A stretch of DNA of 64,000 nt, from assembly GCF_916858675.1 (NCBI RefSeq), contig NZ_CAKASM010000011.1, positions 1 to 64,000 of the forward strand, given 5' to 3'. Position numbers and translations under genes: made by a program. The stretch is from Sphingomonas sp. Leaf21 (GTDB lineage: Bacteria > Pseudomonadota > Alphaproteobacteria > Sphingomonadales > Sphingomonadaceae). The notes under the pieces are model-generated. The model did no database searches. It was not told where the DNA came from and worked only from the letters and a program-made list of their open reading frames with translations. Below, in pieces: positions 25,591 to 34,448 of this stretch; position 1 is the first letter of the stretch; every line of letters begins with the position of its first letter.

Positions 25591-26484
25591 ATGCCGCACG
25601 ACATTTTTCTGGCGACCGCCATCCCGCCCGCTCTGGAAATCGCCCTGGCCGAGCGTTTCACGCTTCACCGCGACACCGCACCGCCGACCACCCGCGCGAT
25701 CGTCGGCGGCGGCATGATGACGGTCGACGCCGCGCTGATCGAGCGACTGCCCGAGTTGGAGATCATCGCGGTTCACGGCGTCGGCTTCGACGGGATCGAT
25801 CGCGTCGCGACCACCGCGCGGGGCATCCAAATCGCGATCACCCCCGACGCGCTGACCGAGGATGTCGCCGATCAGGCGATCGCGCTGTGGCTGGCGGTCG
25901 ACCGGCGCATCGCCGCGAACGATCGGGCGCTGCGGATGGGCAACTGGACGGTGCCACTGGGCCGCCGGGCGAGCGGGCGGCGAATCGGCATCTTCGGGCT
26001 GGGTCGGATCGGCCAGGCGATCGCGCGGCGGGCCGAGGTCTTCGCCACCGAGGTCCTCTATACCGCGCGCTCGGAAAAGCGGGTGCCGTGGCGGTTCGTG
26101 CCCGATCTGGCGACGCTGGCGGAGGCGAGCGACGTGCTGATCCTGGCGGCGCCGGGAGGGCGGGAAACGCGGGGCGCGGTGGACGGCGCGATCCTCGACC
26201 GGCTGGGCAAGGACGGGGTGCTGGTCAATGTCGCGCGCGGCAGCCTGATCGACGAGGAGGCGCTGATCGCCGCGCTGGAGGCGCATCGGATCGCGGGGGC
26301 CGGACTGGACGTCTTTGCCGAGGAACCCGATGTTCCGGCGATGCTGCGCCGGATGAATCATGTCGTCCTCGCGCCGCATCAGGGCAGTGCGACGCGCGAG
26401 GGTCGCGCGGCGATGGCGGAGATGGTGGTCGCCAATCTGGAAGCCCATTTCGCGGGCGGCGAACTGCCCGGTCTGCTTGGCTAG
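25591..26484 (+). CDS. D-isomer-specific 2-hydroxyacid dehydrogenase
   Basis: NAD(P)-dependent oxidoreductase, 297 aa, interconverting 2-keto and D-2-hydroxy acids. GIFGLGRIGQAIA (around residues 132-144) is the nucleotide fold; the catalytic triad is the Arg in NVARGSLID, the Glu in FAEEP and the His in APHQGSAT. The length is near that of the hydroxypyruvate/glyoxylate reductase branch. It is the only plus-strand gene among the ruv genes and is divergent from ruvB; it is not part of the repair set. Confidence 0.92.
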   Translation: MPHDIFLATAIPPALEIALAERFTLHRDTAPPTTRAIVGGGMMTVDAALIERLPELEIIAVHGVGFDGIDRVATTARGIQIAITPDALTEDVADQAIALWLAVDRRIAANDRALRMGNWTVPLGRRASGRRIGIFGLGRIGQAIARRAEVFATEVLYTARSEKRVPWRFVPDLATLAEASDVLILAAPGGRETRGAVDGAILDRLGKDGVLVNVARGSLIDEEALIAALEAHRIAGAGLDVFAEEPDVPAMLRRMNHVVLAPHQGSATREGRAAMAEMVVANLEAHFAGGELPGLLG

Positions 26485-26499
26485 GGAGGCCCCACGCCC

Positions 26500-27096
26500 C
26501 TATTTGGCCGCCTTGCGCAGCGCCAGTCGCACCAGCGCGTCCAGCGTCGCCCCCGCCCCCAATTCCTCTTCCGCCGCCGCGACCGCCGAACTCGCCTCCG
26601 CCGGACGGAAGCCCAGGTTGAGCAGCGCCGACACCGCATCCGCGCCCGCCCCGACCGGCGCCGCGATGCCGCCCGAACCGGCGGGCAGCACGATCCCGCC
26701 GACCCTGTCCTTCAATTCCATCACGATCCGCTGGGCGAGCTTCGGCCCGACGCCGTTGGCGCGCGCGACCATCGCCTTGTCGCCGCTGGCGATCGCACGC
26801 ATCAGATCGCCAGGCTCCAGCGCCGACAGGATGGCGAGCGCGACCCGCGACCCCACGCCCTGCACGCCCGTCAGCAACCGGAACCAGTCGCGCTCGTCCG
26901 CGCTGGCGAAGCCGACCAGCCGGATCGAATCGTCCGACACCAGCATCTCGGTATGCAGCATCGCCGCCTCGCCCACCGGGCCGATGGCGGACAGCGTGCG
27001 CGCCGACGCGCCGACCAGATAGCCCACGCCGCCGACATCGATCACCGCATGGTCGATGCCGGTGGAGTCCAAACGTCCCTTGAGATGCGCGATCAT
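26500..27096 (-). CDS. ruvA: Holliday junction DNA helicase subunit RuvA
   Basis: Tetrameric junction-binding subunit. The 198-aa protein has the N-terminal OB fold ([20 protein letters not shown]), two helix-hairpin-helix motifs ([16 protein letters not shown] and [17 protein letters not shown]) and the C-terminal RuvB-binding domain ([15 protein letters not shown]). The gene converges on the dehydrogenase with 15 bp between stops. It lies downstream of ruvC on the same strand, separated by a 130-bp palindromic element. Confidence 0.97.
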   Translation of the reverse strand: MIAHLKGRLDSTGIDHAVIDVGGVGYLVGASARTLSAIGPVGEAAMLHTEMLVSDDSIRLVGFASADERDWFRLLTGVQGVGSRVALAILSALEPGDLMRAIASGDKAMVARANGVGPKLAQRIVMELKDRVGGIVLPAGSGGIAAPVGAGADAVSALLNLGFRPAEASSAVAAAEEELGAGATLDALVRLALRKAAK

Positions 27097-27164
27097 GGGG
27101 ATGGGTTAGAACAAAAGGGGGGATTGGTCACCGGTGTTATCGCAGGGCGGATCGCATGGGGCCT

Positions 27165-27294
27165 GCCCTCCCCCATCCCCTCCCGCTTGCGGGAGGGGCG
27201 TGCCAAGGTCTTCTTGCAGGAAAACCTCGAAGCAGCGCTTGCGGATAGCCCAGTAACGCACCCCTCCCGCAGGCGGGAGGGGATGGGGGAGGGC
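27165..27294. repeat. 130-bp MITE-like element with perfect 22-bp TIRs
   Basis: 27165-27186 and 27273-27294 are perfect inverted copies (GCCCTCCCCCATCCCCTCCC plus GC). Each end also folds alone (CTCCCGC/GCGGGAG). The 86-bp interior has no ORF. A related one-ended copy lies at 19521-19630. It sits between ruvC and ruvA. Confidence 0.8.
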
Positions 27295-27316
27295 TCACCG
27301 CGAGCAAGACGATCGC

Positions 27317-27835
27317 CTAAACCGCCCCGACCCGCCGCTGCATCGCCCGCGCGCTGGCGAGATGGTGCGCATGGGTGATCGCCACCGCCAGCGCGTCCGC
27401 CGCATCCGGCCCGGTCAGCTTCACGCCGGGCAGCAGATGGCCGACCATCGCCTGCACCTGCTTCTTGTCCGCGCCGCCGGTGCCCACCGTCGCCTTCTTG
27501 ACGATGCTGGGATGATATTCGCCGACGACCAGCCCCGCCTGCGCCGCCGCCAGCAGGACGATGCCACGCGCCTGGCCCAGCTTCAGCGTCGATTGCGCAT
27601 TGCTGTTGCCCAGCACCTCTTCCACCGCCGCACCGTCGGGCTGCTGCTGGCGGATCACGTCGTAAAGCGCGGCGTGCAGGTTCGCGAGACGCCGGGGCAG
27701 CACCATCGATGGCTCGGTCTTGATCTGGCCGTTGGCGACGTGGCGCAGCCGGTTGCCCTCCACCGCGATCACCCCCCAGCCGGTGGTGCCGAGGCCGGGA
27801 TCGAGGCCGAGGATGATCGCGGGGGGTGGGGTCAT
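27317..27835 (-). CDS. ruvC: crossover junction endodeoxyribonuclease RuvC
   Basis: Dimeric Holliday-junction resolvase with an RNase H fold, 172 aa. The acidic residues are seen in [14 protein letters not shown] (Asp near residue 11), [20 protein letters not shown] (Glu) and [17 protein letters not shown] (two Asp). The start at 27835 is chosen because LGLDPG must lie close to the N terminus; the upstream open frame to 28000 runs through repeat DNA. A partial palindromic repeat (27869-27932) separates it from yebC. Confidence 0.97.
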   Translation of the reverse strand: MTPPPAIILGLDPGLGTTGWGVIAVEGNRLRHVANGQIKTEPSMVLPRRLANLHAALYDVIRQQQPDGAAVEEVLGNSNAQSTLKLGQARGIVLLAAAQAGLVVGEYHPSIVKKATVGTGGADKKQVQAMVGHLLPGVKLTGPDAADALAVAITHAHHLASARAMQRRVGAV

Positions 27836-27868
27836 GTCGGGCTTTCGGAGAGGTTGGACAGCGCTTGC

Positions 27869-27932
27869 CCCTCCACCACGCGGCCCTGCCGCGCGGTCCC
27901 CCTCCCCAAGCCTGGCCTGGGGAGGAATGGGG
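27869..27932. repeat. partial palindromic repeat of the 59-kb family
   Basis: Reads CCCCTCCACCACGCGGCCCT and then GGTCCCCCTCCCC, matching the right half of the element at 59039-59165. It lies between ruvC and yebC. Confidence 0.5.
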
Positions 27933-28676
27933 TCAGGCCAGCTTTTCCATGATTTCGTCGGAGACTTCGTAATTGCCCCAGACGGTCTGGACGTCGTCAT
28001 CGTCGTCCAGCGTGTCGATGAGCTTGAACAACGTCGCCGCCGCCGCTTCGTCGACCGCGACCATGGTCTGCGGCCGCCAGGCGAGTTTGGCGCCTTCCGC
28101 CTCGCCCAGCACGGGCTCCAGCGCCTTGGCGACTTCGTGGAGATCCCCCTGCGCGGTCCAGATCTCGTGGCCGTCCTCGGTGGAGGTCACGTCCTCCGCG
28201 CCGGCTTCCAGCGCCGCCTCGAATATCTTTTCGGCATCGCCCGCGCTCGCGGGATAGTTGATCAGGCCCATCCGGTCGAAACCGTGGCTGACCGAACCGG
28301 CCGTGCCCAGATTGCCGCCATTCTTCGACACCGCGGTGCGCACGTTGGTCGCAGTGCGGTTGCGATTGTCGGTCAGCGCCTCGATGATCAGGCTGACGCC
28401 GCCGGGGCCGAAGCCCTCATAGCGGATTTCCTCGTAATTTTCCCCGTCACCGCGCGAGGCCTTGTCGATCGCGCGCGCGATATTGTCCTTGGGCATCGAG
28501 GCCGCCTTGGCCGCGTTGACGGCGGCGCGCAGGCGCGGATTCATGTCCGGGTCGGGCGTGCCCATCTTCGCCGCGACGGTGATTTCGCGGGAAAGCTTGG
28601 AAAATGCCGCCGAGCGCTTCTTATCCTGCGCGCCCTTGCGGTGCATGATGTTCTTGAATTTGCTGTGGCCTGCCAT
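27933..28676 (-). CDS. yebC: YebC/PmpR family regulator
   Basis: A 247-aa three-domain cytoplasmic protein. The N terminus [20 protein letters not shown] is the family hallmark, followed by [21 protein letters not shown] and the acidic second half. Members act as transcription factors (PmpR) or, as shown for some, help ribosomes through proline stretches (TACO1-like). In many proteobacteria yebC precedes ruvC-ruvA-ruvB, as it does here. Confidence 0.96.
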   Translation of the reverse strand: MAGHSKFKNIMHRKGAQDKKRSAAFSKLSREITVAAKMGTPDPDMNPRLRAAVNAAKAASMPKDNIARAIDKASRGDGENYEEIRYEGFGPGGVSLIIEALTDNRNRTATNVRTAVSKNGGNLGTAGSVSHGFDRMGLINYPASAGDAEKIFEAALEAGAEDVTSTEDGHEIWTAQGDLHEVAKALEPVLGEAEGAKLAWRPQTMVAVDEAAAATLFKLIDTLDDDDDVQTVWGNYEVSDEIMEKLA

Positions 28677-28703
28677 CGGTGCCTCTTGAGATAATGGCGC
28701 TCT

Positions 28704-29243
28704 CTACGACCGCTCTAGGGCCTTTGCCAACCCGTCGATCTTCGCCTCCAGACTGTCGAGCCGTTCGGTGACCGCGCCATCGAGCTTGTGATGCAGCCGC
28801 AATATGTCGATCTCGGCGCGCAAATTGGTCCGATAGTCGAGGCTTGCGGCGAGCCGGTCCTTCGACGCCTGGCGATTCTGGCTCATCATGATGACCGGCG
28901 CCTGGATCGCCGCCAGCGTCGACAGCATCAGGTTGAGGAAGATGTACGGATAGGGGTCGAACGCCAGCCCGAAATGGCTGAGCACATCCGAATTGAGCAG
29001 CATCCAGCCGAGCAGGATGACCGTGAAGGTGATGATGAAGCCCCAGGATCCGCCAACCGCCGCCACCCGGTCGGCCAGCCTTTCCCCCCAGGTCGAGGTT
29101 TCGTCGGCGACATCGGCGGCGTCGCGCGCGCTGAGCTGCCCCGATTCGATATCGGCGATGACCTGGGTTTCCTCCTCGTCCAGTTCATGCGCGGGCTTAC
29201 CCAGCGTGCGGCGGGCGATTTCGGCGGCGGTCGACAGGGCCAT
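28704..29243 (-). CDS. DUF1003 membrane protein
   Basis: A 179-aa protein. After an acidic N-terminal third (LDEEETQVIADIESG), two closely spaced membrane helices (about residues 65-84 and 97-117) contain SWGFIITFTVILLGWM and the DUF1003 signature PYPYIFLNLMLSTLAAIQAPVI, followed by MMSQNRQ and a charged C-terminal coiled coil. Function unknown. The ATG at 29243 is preferred over a TTG two codons upstream. It is divergent from the ATPase gene with 71 bp between starts. Confidence 0.88.
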   Translation of the reverse strand: MALSTAAEIARRTLGKPAHELDEEETQVIADIESGQLSARDAADVADETSTWGERLADRVAAVGGSWGFIITFTVILLGWMLLNSDVLSHFGLAFDPYPYIFLNLMLSTLAAIQAPVIMMSQNRQASKDRLAASLDYRTNLRAEIDILRLHHKLDGAVTERLDSLEAKIDGLAKALERS

Positions 29244-29314
29244 GGGCAATGGGCTCCGCTGGAAGCATCAAATACCTTGCTCCTTGGGGCGTTGATCGGC
29301 CAAACGCCAGAGTC

Positions 29315-30778
29315 ATGACGGTACGCGTGGATATGGGAACCGATGAGCGTGGCTCGTCGGTGCCGATCGATCTTGAGGAACTGCTGGCGACCCGCCTGCT
29401 GGTGCAGGGCAATTCGGGGTCGGGAAAGTCGCACCTCCTCCGCCGCCTGCTGGAAAAGTCGGCGGGCCAGGTGCAGCAGGTCGTGATCGATCCCGAGGGG
29501 GATTTCGTCACCCTGTCCAAGGCCTATGGCCATGCCGTGATCGAGGCGGGCGACTATGCCGAGCGTGAGGTCGGGCGCTTCGCCACCCGGATCCGCGAAC
29601 ATCGCGCCTCGGTCGTCCTCAGTCTCGAGGGGCTGGAGATCGAGGGGCAGATGCGCTGCGCCGCGACCTTCCTCAACGCGCTGTTCGATGCCCCGCGCGA
29701 GCATTGGTATCCCGCGCTGGTCGTGGTCGACGAGGCACAGTTGTTCGCGCCCACCACCGGCGGCGAAGTATCGGAGGAAGTCCGCCGCGCCTCGCTTTCG
29801 GCGATGACCAACCTGATGTGTCGCGGGCGCAAGCGGGGCCTCGCGGGGGTGATCGCGACCCAGCGACTCGCCAAGTTGGCCAAGAACGTCGCGGCGGAGG
29901 CGTCCAACTTCCTGATGGGCCGCACCTTCCTCGACATCGACATGGCGCGCGCCGCCGACCTGCTGGGCATGGAACGGCGACAGGCCGACTCGATCCGCGA
30001 CCTGGCGCGTGGCACCTTCCTGGCGCTGGGTCCCGCCGTCTCGCGGCGGCCGATCACGGTGAAGATCGGCGCGGTCGAAACCTCGGCGCGCTCCGGCAGC
30101 CCCAAGCTGACCCCCCTGCCCGACGCGCCGCCGCCCGACCTGCAGGAACTGCTCTTCGCACCGGTCGAGGAAGCGCCGACGCTGCCCATGACCTTCGACC
30201 CGCGCCCGCGCCGGGTGCCCGCCGAGGAATTGATGGCCGATCTGGGCCGCCCGCCCCTGCCCACCACCGCCGCCCCGCCCGCGCCGGAGATGGACGAGGC
30301 GGAGGTCGAGGCGATCTACGAACAGGTGCTGCGCGCGATCGTCGAGGATCCCGAATCGACCTTCCGCCCCGCTTCGGTCCTGTTCCAGGATTTCCAGGTG
30401 CGCTGCCGGATGGCGGGGCTGGCCCGGCCGCCGCTCGACCTGAATGGTTTCGCCCGGCGGCTGGCCTGCGCGCGGGCGGGGATTTTCGATATCGCCGATC
30501 CCGACTGGCAGGAGGCGCTGGCATTGGCCGGACTGTTGCCCGACGACATGCTGGGCGCGTTCCTGCTGGTCGCGCGTGCGGCGCGGGAAGGGTTGCCTTG
30601 CCCACCGGACACCAAGATCGCCGAGACCTATGGCACCAGTTCGCTCGGCCGGGTGAAGCGGCTGATCGCCTATATCGAGAGCCGCGACCTGTTCGTGTGC
30701 CGCACCGACCTGACCGGCAAGCGGTCGATCACGATTCCCCGGCTGGGCTGGACGACCCAGGCGGCGGAGATGGGGTGA
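29315..30778 (+). CDS. HerA-like (DUF87) ATPase
   Basis: A 487-aa P-loop ATPase of the HerA/FtsK superfamily. Walker A is GNSGSGKS (residues 32-39), Walker B ALVVVDEAQLF, and a sensor region LAGVIATQRLAKLAKN follows, typical of VirB4/HerA-type motors with a C-terminal arginine-finger helix (FLDIDMARAADLLG). Residues about 260-340 are a Pro-rich linker, and the last 150 residues form a separate helical domain I do not recognise. No NurA nuclease partner is adjacent, so a role in end resection is not supported. Start chosen at 29315 (MTVRVDMG). Confidence 0.85.
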   Translation: MTVRVDMGTDERGSSVPIDLEELLATRLLVQGNSGSGKSHLLRRLLEKSAGQVQQVVIDPEGDFVTLSKAYGHAVIEAGDYAEREVGRFATRIREHRASVVLSLEGLEIEGQMRCAATFLNALFDAPREHWYPALVVVDEAQLFAPTTGGEVSEEVRRASLSAMTNLMCRGRKRGLAGVIATQRLAKLAKNVAAEASNFLMGRTFLDIDMARAADLLGMERRQADSIRDLARGTFLALGPAVSRRPITVKIGAVETSARSGSPKLTPLPDAPPPDLQELLFAPVEEAPTLPMTFDPRPRRVPAEELMADLGRPPLPTTAAPPAPEMDEAEVEAIYEQVLRAIVEDPESTFRPASVLFQDFQVRCRMAGLARPPLDLNGFARRLACARAGIFDIADPDWQEALALAGLLPDDMLGAFLLVARAAREGLPCPPDTKIAETYGTSSLGRVKRLIAYIESRDLFVCRTDLTGKRSITIPRLGWTTQAAEMG

Positions 30779-30843
30779 GGGTTTCGCTTGGCCTTCGACT
30801 CCGCGTGAGGGGAACGGGGGTTGGCGTAATCTCCCCGAAAAGA

Positions 30844-31212
30844 TCAGGGCTTCGGGGCCGCAGCCTTGTCCTCCGGTCGCGGCACCCAGATCGTACATGA
30901 GAGCCCTTCGACCAATGACCCGCCATCCGGCATCCGAACGCGCTTGAAACAACCGCCAAGCGGAAATTCACGGCTTAACCATTTCCCCTCGGGCGTGTCC
31001 TGCTCATAAGATTGAATCTTATGGCGCTCCAAAAATGCCCATAGCCCGTCCGCTGCCTCGCCAGCGCAGATGTATTTGTGGCTCTGCGCCGTGTCGCTCA
31101 CCTGACCGGCATCAATCGCCTCGCCCAGACAGGCTTCCATGAGGACAGGCACCCGCTCTGGAAAGGGCTTATCGATGGCGGCGGCAAGCAAGGCGAGAGG
31201 GAAGATCAGCAT
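30844..31212 (-). CDS. hypothetical exported protein, 122 aa
   Basis: A 122-residue protein with a short hydrophobic N terminus (MLIFPLALLAAAI) that may be a signal peptide, then a compact domain with cysteines in EACLG, KYICAG, GGCFK and LSCTI that could form two disulfides in the periplasm. No family recognised. The Shine-Dalgarno is poor. It is flanked on both sides by copies of the CCTTCGACTTCG repeat, and a poly-C tract lies 40 bp upstream of its start. Confidence 0.55.
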   Translation of the reverse strand: MLIFPLALLAAAIDKPFPERVPVLMEACLGEAIDAGQVSDTAQSHKYICAGEAADGLWAFLERHKIQSYEQDTPEGKWLSREFPLGGCFKRVRMPDGGSLVEGLSCTIWVPRPEDKAAAPKP

Positions 31213-31252
31213 GATGAACGGACATGCCCGATCGACAGAAGGCCATCAAGCG

Positions 31253-31267
31253 CCCCCCCCCCCCCCC
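31253..31267 (+). repeat. homopolymer of 15 cytosines
   Basis: An uninterrupted run of 15 C residues directly before a GTTCAGCCTGAGCGAAGTCG repeat copy, between the 122-aa gene and gapR. The sequencing read-out of such tracts is error-prone. Confidence 0.9.
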
Positions 31268-31313
31268 GTTCAGCCTGAGCGAAGTCGAAGGCCACACCCC
31301 ACCGCCCGCCAAG

Positions 31314-31348
31314 AAAAAAGGGCGGCGGAGCCATACGCCCCGCCGCCC
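31314..31348 (-). terminator. terminator of gapR
   Basis: On the minus strand the 9-bp stem GGGCGGCGG/CCGCCGCCC (31348-31340 with 31328-31320) is followed by six T residues. It lies 28 bp after the gapR stop. Confidence 0.85.
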
Positions 31349-31375
31349 TTCGCATATCCAAACCCGAAACCGGGA

Positions 31376-31636
31376 TCAGATCATGCCCAGCGCCTTCATA
31401 TACACTTCGAGGATGGCTTCCTCTTCCTGATATTCCTCGCGCTTCTTCTTGCGGATCTGCATGATCTTGCGGATCGCCTTGGGATCGTAGCCGCGCGCCT
31501 TGGCTTCGGCGAAGACATCCTTGATGTCGTCCGAAATGCCCTTCTTCTCTTCCTCCAGCCGCTCCGCGCGTTCGATCAGCAGGCGCAGTTCGTCCGCCGT
31601 CACATTGCCGCTGCTGTCGAAATTCTCGTCCGCCAT
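31376..31636 (-). CDS. gapR: GapR/DUF2312 nucleoid-associated protein
   Basis: An 86-aa helical DNA-binding protein. The family signature is complete: [20 protein letters not shown] (residues 13-32), then [20 protein letters not shown] and the basic [19 protein letters not shown]. In Caulobacter GapR tetramers clamp overtwisted AT-rich DNA ahead of replication forks and stimulate gyrase and topoisomerase IV. Monocistronic, with its own strong terminator downstream. Confidence 0.95.
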   Translation of the reverse strand: MADENFDSSGNVTADELRLLIERAERLEEEKKGISDDIKDVFAEAKARGYDPKAIRKIMQIRKKKREEYQEEEAILEVYMKALGMI

Positions 31637-31807
31637 GTTCTTAACCCTCTGAATAGCTTTCAGCCCCTATGAGGCCGACCATGTCGCGGCTCGGACGCCC
31701 CTCGTCGGTCGAACGAAGGTCGGTCTGGCGCGGCCGGATCGGGCCCCATGTCGGGATCGGCGGTGGGTCTAGGCGGTTCCGCCGCCGGGCTCAAGCGCGC
31801 TCGTTCG

Positions 31808-32110
31808 TCAGGCGTTCTTCTTCACGCTCTCGGCCATGCGGGCCAGTTGCTCCGGCGTCGCCTCGCCCTGGTGCTGCGCCTTCCACTGGTCGTAAGGCAT
31901 GCCGTAGATCGCCTCGCGCGCGGTCGCCTTGTCGACACCGGCCGCCTCGCCGACCCAGTCGGACAGGCAGTTGCGGCAGAAGCCCGCCAGCCCCATCAGG
32001 TCGATATTCTCCGCGTCGCTGCGATGCCGCAGGTGGAGGACCAGCCGCCGAAAGGCAGCGGCCGCCGCCCGGTCATCGATTGCATTCAACGCATCCATCG
32101 CATCGGCCAT
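31808..32110 (-). CDS. DUF1244 family protein
   Basis: A 100-aa cytoplasmic protein. Residues 15-55 (AAAAFRRLVLHLRHRSDAEN, then DLMGLAGFCRNCLSDW) with the C-x2-C pair, and EAIYGMPYDQWKAQHQ near 67-82, are the DUF1244 pattern. Function unknown; conserved widely in alpha- and gammaproteobacteria. Divergent from pyruvate kinase with 71 bp between starts. Confidence 0.9.
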   Translation of the reverse strand: MADAMDALNAIDDRAAAAAFRRLVLHLRHRSDAENIDLMGLAGFCRNCLSDWVGEAAGVDKATAREAIYGMPYDQWKAQHQGEATPEQLARMAESVKKNA

Positions 32111-32181
32111 ATTCGTCGCTCCAAGGTTGATCGCGCCGCATTAGGCTTTAGGACGCAGACAGCAAAGAAGCAGGATGTAAC

Positions 32182-33654
32182 ATGACCCAGGCCCTCCCAC
32201 CGCGTTCGCGAAAAGTCCGCGTCCTTGCCACGCTCGGCCCGGCGAGCAGCGATCCCGAGACGATCGCCACCCTGTTTCAGGCAGGGGCCGACGCCTTCCG
32301 AATCAATATGAGCCATGGCGACCAGCAGTCGAAGGTTCCGCTCATCAAGGCGATCCGCTCGCTAGAGGAGCGATTCGGCCGCCCGACGACGATCCTCGCC
32401 GATCTCCAGGGGCCCAAGCTGCGCGTCGGCAAGTTCGCCGAGGGCAAGGTGATGCTGGAGACCGGCAGCACCTTCGTTCTCGATCGCGACCCGACGCCGG
32501 GCGACGCGACCCGCGTCGAGCTGCCGCACAAGGAGATTTTCGCCGCGATCGAGCCGGGTGCGCGCCTGCTGCTCGACGACGGCAAGCTGGTGCTGCGCGT
32601 CGCCTATCATGACGCGGACAAGATCACGACGCTGGTCGAGGTCGGCGGCGCGCTGTCGAACAACAAGGGGTTGAACGTCCCCGACGTGGTGCTGCCGATG
32701 GCTGCGCTGACCGAGAAGGACCGGTCGGACCTGGCCTTCGCGGTCGAACAGGGCGTCGACTGGATCGCCCTGTCCTTCGTCCAGCGGCCCGAGGATCTGA
32801 TGGAGGCGCGCGGCCTCATCAAGGGGCGCGCCGCGCTCCTCGCCAAGATCGAGAAGCCGCAGGCGATCGACCGTCTTGAGGAAATCGTCGAGCAATGCGA
32901 CGGCGTGATGGTCGCACGCGGCGACCTGGGCGTCGAACTGCCGCCACAGGCCGTGCCGCCGCTCCAGAAGCGCATCGTCGAGGTGTCGCGCCGCATGGGC
33001 CGCCCGGTGGTGGTCGCGACCCAGATGCTCGAATCGATGATCCAGAGCCCCTCGCCCACCCGCGCCGAAGTGTCCGACGTGGCGACCGCCATTTATGACG
33101 GCGCCGATGCGATCATGCTGTCGGCCGAGTCGGCGGCGGGTGCCTGGCCGGTCGAATCGGTCGCGATGATGAATGCGATCGGCGTGTCGGTGGAGAATGA
33201 TCCCGGCCACGGCGAGCGCGTCCACTTCACCGCGATGACCCCCGACCCGACCACGGCCGACGCGCTGGCCGAAGCGGCGGCGCGGATCACCAACACCGTG
33301 TCGTCCAAGGCGATCATCTGCTTCACCTCCAGCGGCTCGACCGCCCGCCGCGTCGCGCGCGAGCGCCCCTCGGTGCCGATCCTGGTGCTGACGCCGCAGT
33401 TGGAAACCGCGCGCCGCCTGGGCCTGCTCTGGGGCTGTCATGCGGTCCACACCCGCGATGTCGAATCCTTCGAGGAGATGGTCGCCAAGTCCAAGCGCAT
33501 GGCGCTGCGCCACGGCATCGCCGAGGCGGGCAACCAGGTCGTGCTGATGGCGGGCGTCCCCTTCCGCACGCCGGGGTCGACCAATGTGTTGCACGTGACG
33601 CGCATCATGGGCGACGAACTGGCCAATTACGGGGATCGTAGCGAAGAGGCGTAA
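32182..33654 (+). CDS. pyk: pyruvate kinase
   Basis: Converts phosphoenolpyruvate and ADP to pyruvate and ATP, the last step of lower glycolysis. The 490-aa protein has KVRVLATLGPASS at the N terminus, the active-site signature LLAKIEKPQAIDRLEEI around residues 216-232, VARGDLGVELP, the MTEVSD-like SPTRAEVSDVATAIYDGADA, and a C-terminal allosteric domain ending near GSTNVLHV. The upstream DUF1244 gene is divergent. A clear terminator follows. Confidence 0.97.
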   Translation: MTQALPPRSRKVRVLATLGPASSDPETIATLFQAGADAFRINMSHGDQQSKVPLIKAIRSLEERFGRPTTILADLQGPKLRVGKFAEGKVMLETGSTFVLDRDPTPGDATRVELPHKEIFAAIEPGARLLLDDGKLVLRVAYHDADKITTLVEVGGALSNNKGLNVPDVVLPMAALTEKDRSDLAFAVEQGVDWIALSFVQRPEDLMEARGLIKGRAALLAKIEKPQAIDRLEEIVEQCDGVMVARGDLGVELPPQAVPPLQKRIVEVSRRMGRPVVVATQMLESMIQSPSPTRAEVSDVATAIYDGADAIMLSAESAAGAWPVESVAMMNAIGVSVENDPGHGERVHFTAMTPDPTTADALAEAAARITNTVSSKAIICFTSSGSTARRVARERPSVPILVLTPQLETARRLGLLWGCHAVHTRDVESFEEMVAKSKRMALRHGIAEAGNQVVLMAGVPFRTPGSTNVLHVTRIMGDELANYGDRSEEA

Positions 33655-33673
33655 TCGCCGATCCCGGTCCGAG

Positions 33674-33709
33674 AAGGGCGGCGGCGCGAGAGCGTTTGCC
33701 GCCCTTTTT
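33674..33709 (+). terminator. terminator of pyk
   Basis: AAGGGCGGC (33674-33682) pairs with GCCGCCCTT (33698-33706), 15-nt loop, T run to 33709. Confidence 0.85.
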
Positions 33710-33791
33710 CATGTCCGGCCCCGATGCGACCGGCGGCCGGGCGCATGGGTGAAGCGACTGGGTGGCCGCGAAATGTCAGTGGAAAACGACC

Positions 33792-34352
33792 ATGTCCCTC
33801 TCTCTCGATAACCGCCCCGACCTCGACACCACGCGCCTGTCGCTGCGGCGTCCGGCCGAGCATGATGTCGACGCCATCGTTTCGATCGTGGGGGATTGGG
33901 ATGTCGCACGCCGCCTGGCCCGCGTACCGCACCCTTACGGCTCAAGGGATGCCCGCTTCTTCCTGGAGCGGGTTGTGCCTGCTGAATGGGTATGGGCGAT
34001 CACCTTGCGCGACGCGGACAGGATGATCGGTGCGGTCGGGCTGACCCCGGAGAGGGACGCGGCCGAACTGGGCTATTGGCTGTCCCCTGCGCATTGGGGC
34101 CAGGGGATCGCGACCGAGGCGGCGGGAGCGGTCGTCGATTTCGGGTTCGAGCGCCTGGGGCTTGCCCGCCTGACCTCGGGCTATTTCGAGGACAACCCGG
34201 CGTCCGGTCGCGTGCTTGCCAAGCTCGGCTTTGTCGAGACGGGGCGGGTCCTGCGTCCCTGCGTCGCGGTTGGCGGGGACGTGCCATCGGTGCGGATGGT
34301 GCTGGGACCTCAATCCTATTCGGCACGGGGAGGAGGCAGGGCGAAGCCCTGA
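33792..34352 (+). CDS. GNAT-family N-acetyltransferase (RimJ/RimL-like)
   Basis: Acetyl-CoA-dependent acyltransferase of the RimJ/L branch, 186 aa. TTRLSLRRP opens the fold, AELGYWLSPAHWGQGIATEA gives the acetyl-CoA pyrophosphate loop (Q-G-x-A), and FGFERLGLARLTSGYFEDNPASGRVLAKLGF is the typical end. Substrate unknown; ribosomal protein or antibiotic acetylation are possible. The last ten residues (SARGGGRAKP) and the stop codon are encoded inside a palindromic repeat, so the native C terminus was probably altered by repeat insertion. Confidence 0.88.
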   Translation: MSLSLDNRPDLDTTRLSLRRPAEHDVDAIVSIVGDWDVARRLARVPHPYGSRDARFFLERVVPAEWVWAITLRDADRMIGAVGLTPERDAAELGYWLSPAHWGQGIATEAAGAVVDFGFERLGLARLTSGYFEDNPASGRVLAKLGFVETGRVLRPCVAVGGDVPSVRMVLGPQSYSARGGGRAKP

Positions 34353-34440
34353 CGGAGGGGGGCTTCCTCATCGGGCGCACTTCGCGCCCCGCCCCCTCCA
34401 TCACCGCTTCGCGGCGGTCCCCCTTCCTGTGCCGAGGATA
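34323..34440. repeat. palindromic element of the 59-kb family
   Basis: Starts CGGCACGGGGAGGAGGCAGG and ends GTCCCCCTTCCTGTGCCG, with an interior of paired GAAGCCC and TTCGCGGCGG hairpins. The left end overlaps the 3' end of the GNAT gene. Confidence 0.6.
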
Positions 34441-34448
34441 TGCATGAC

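Noticed and set aside
27165..27294. CRISPR array
   Set aside because: The repeats are one inverted pair, not regularly spaced direct repeats; no cas genes are present.
28928..30952. 674-codon minus-strand ORF opposite the HerA-like ATPase
   Set aside because: Longer than the real gene but without motifs; the plus strand carries intact Walker A and B.
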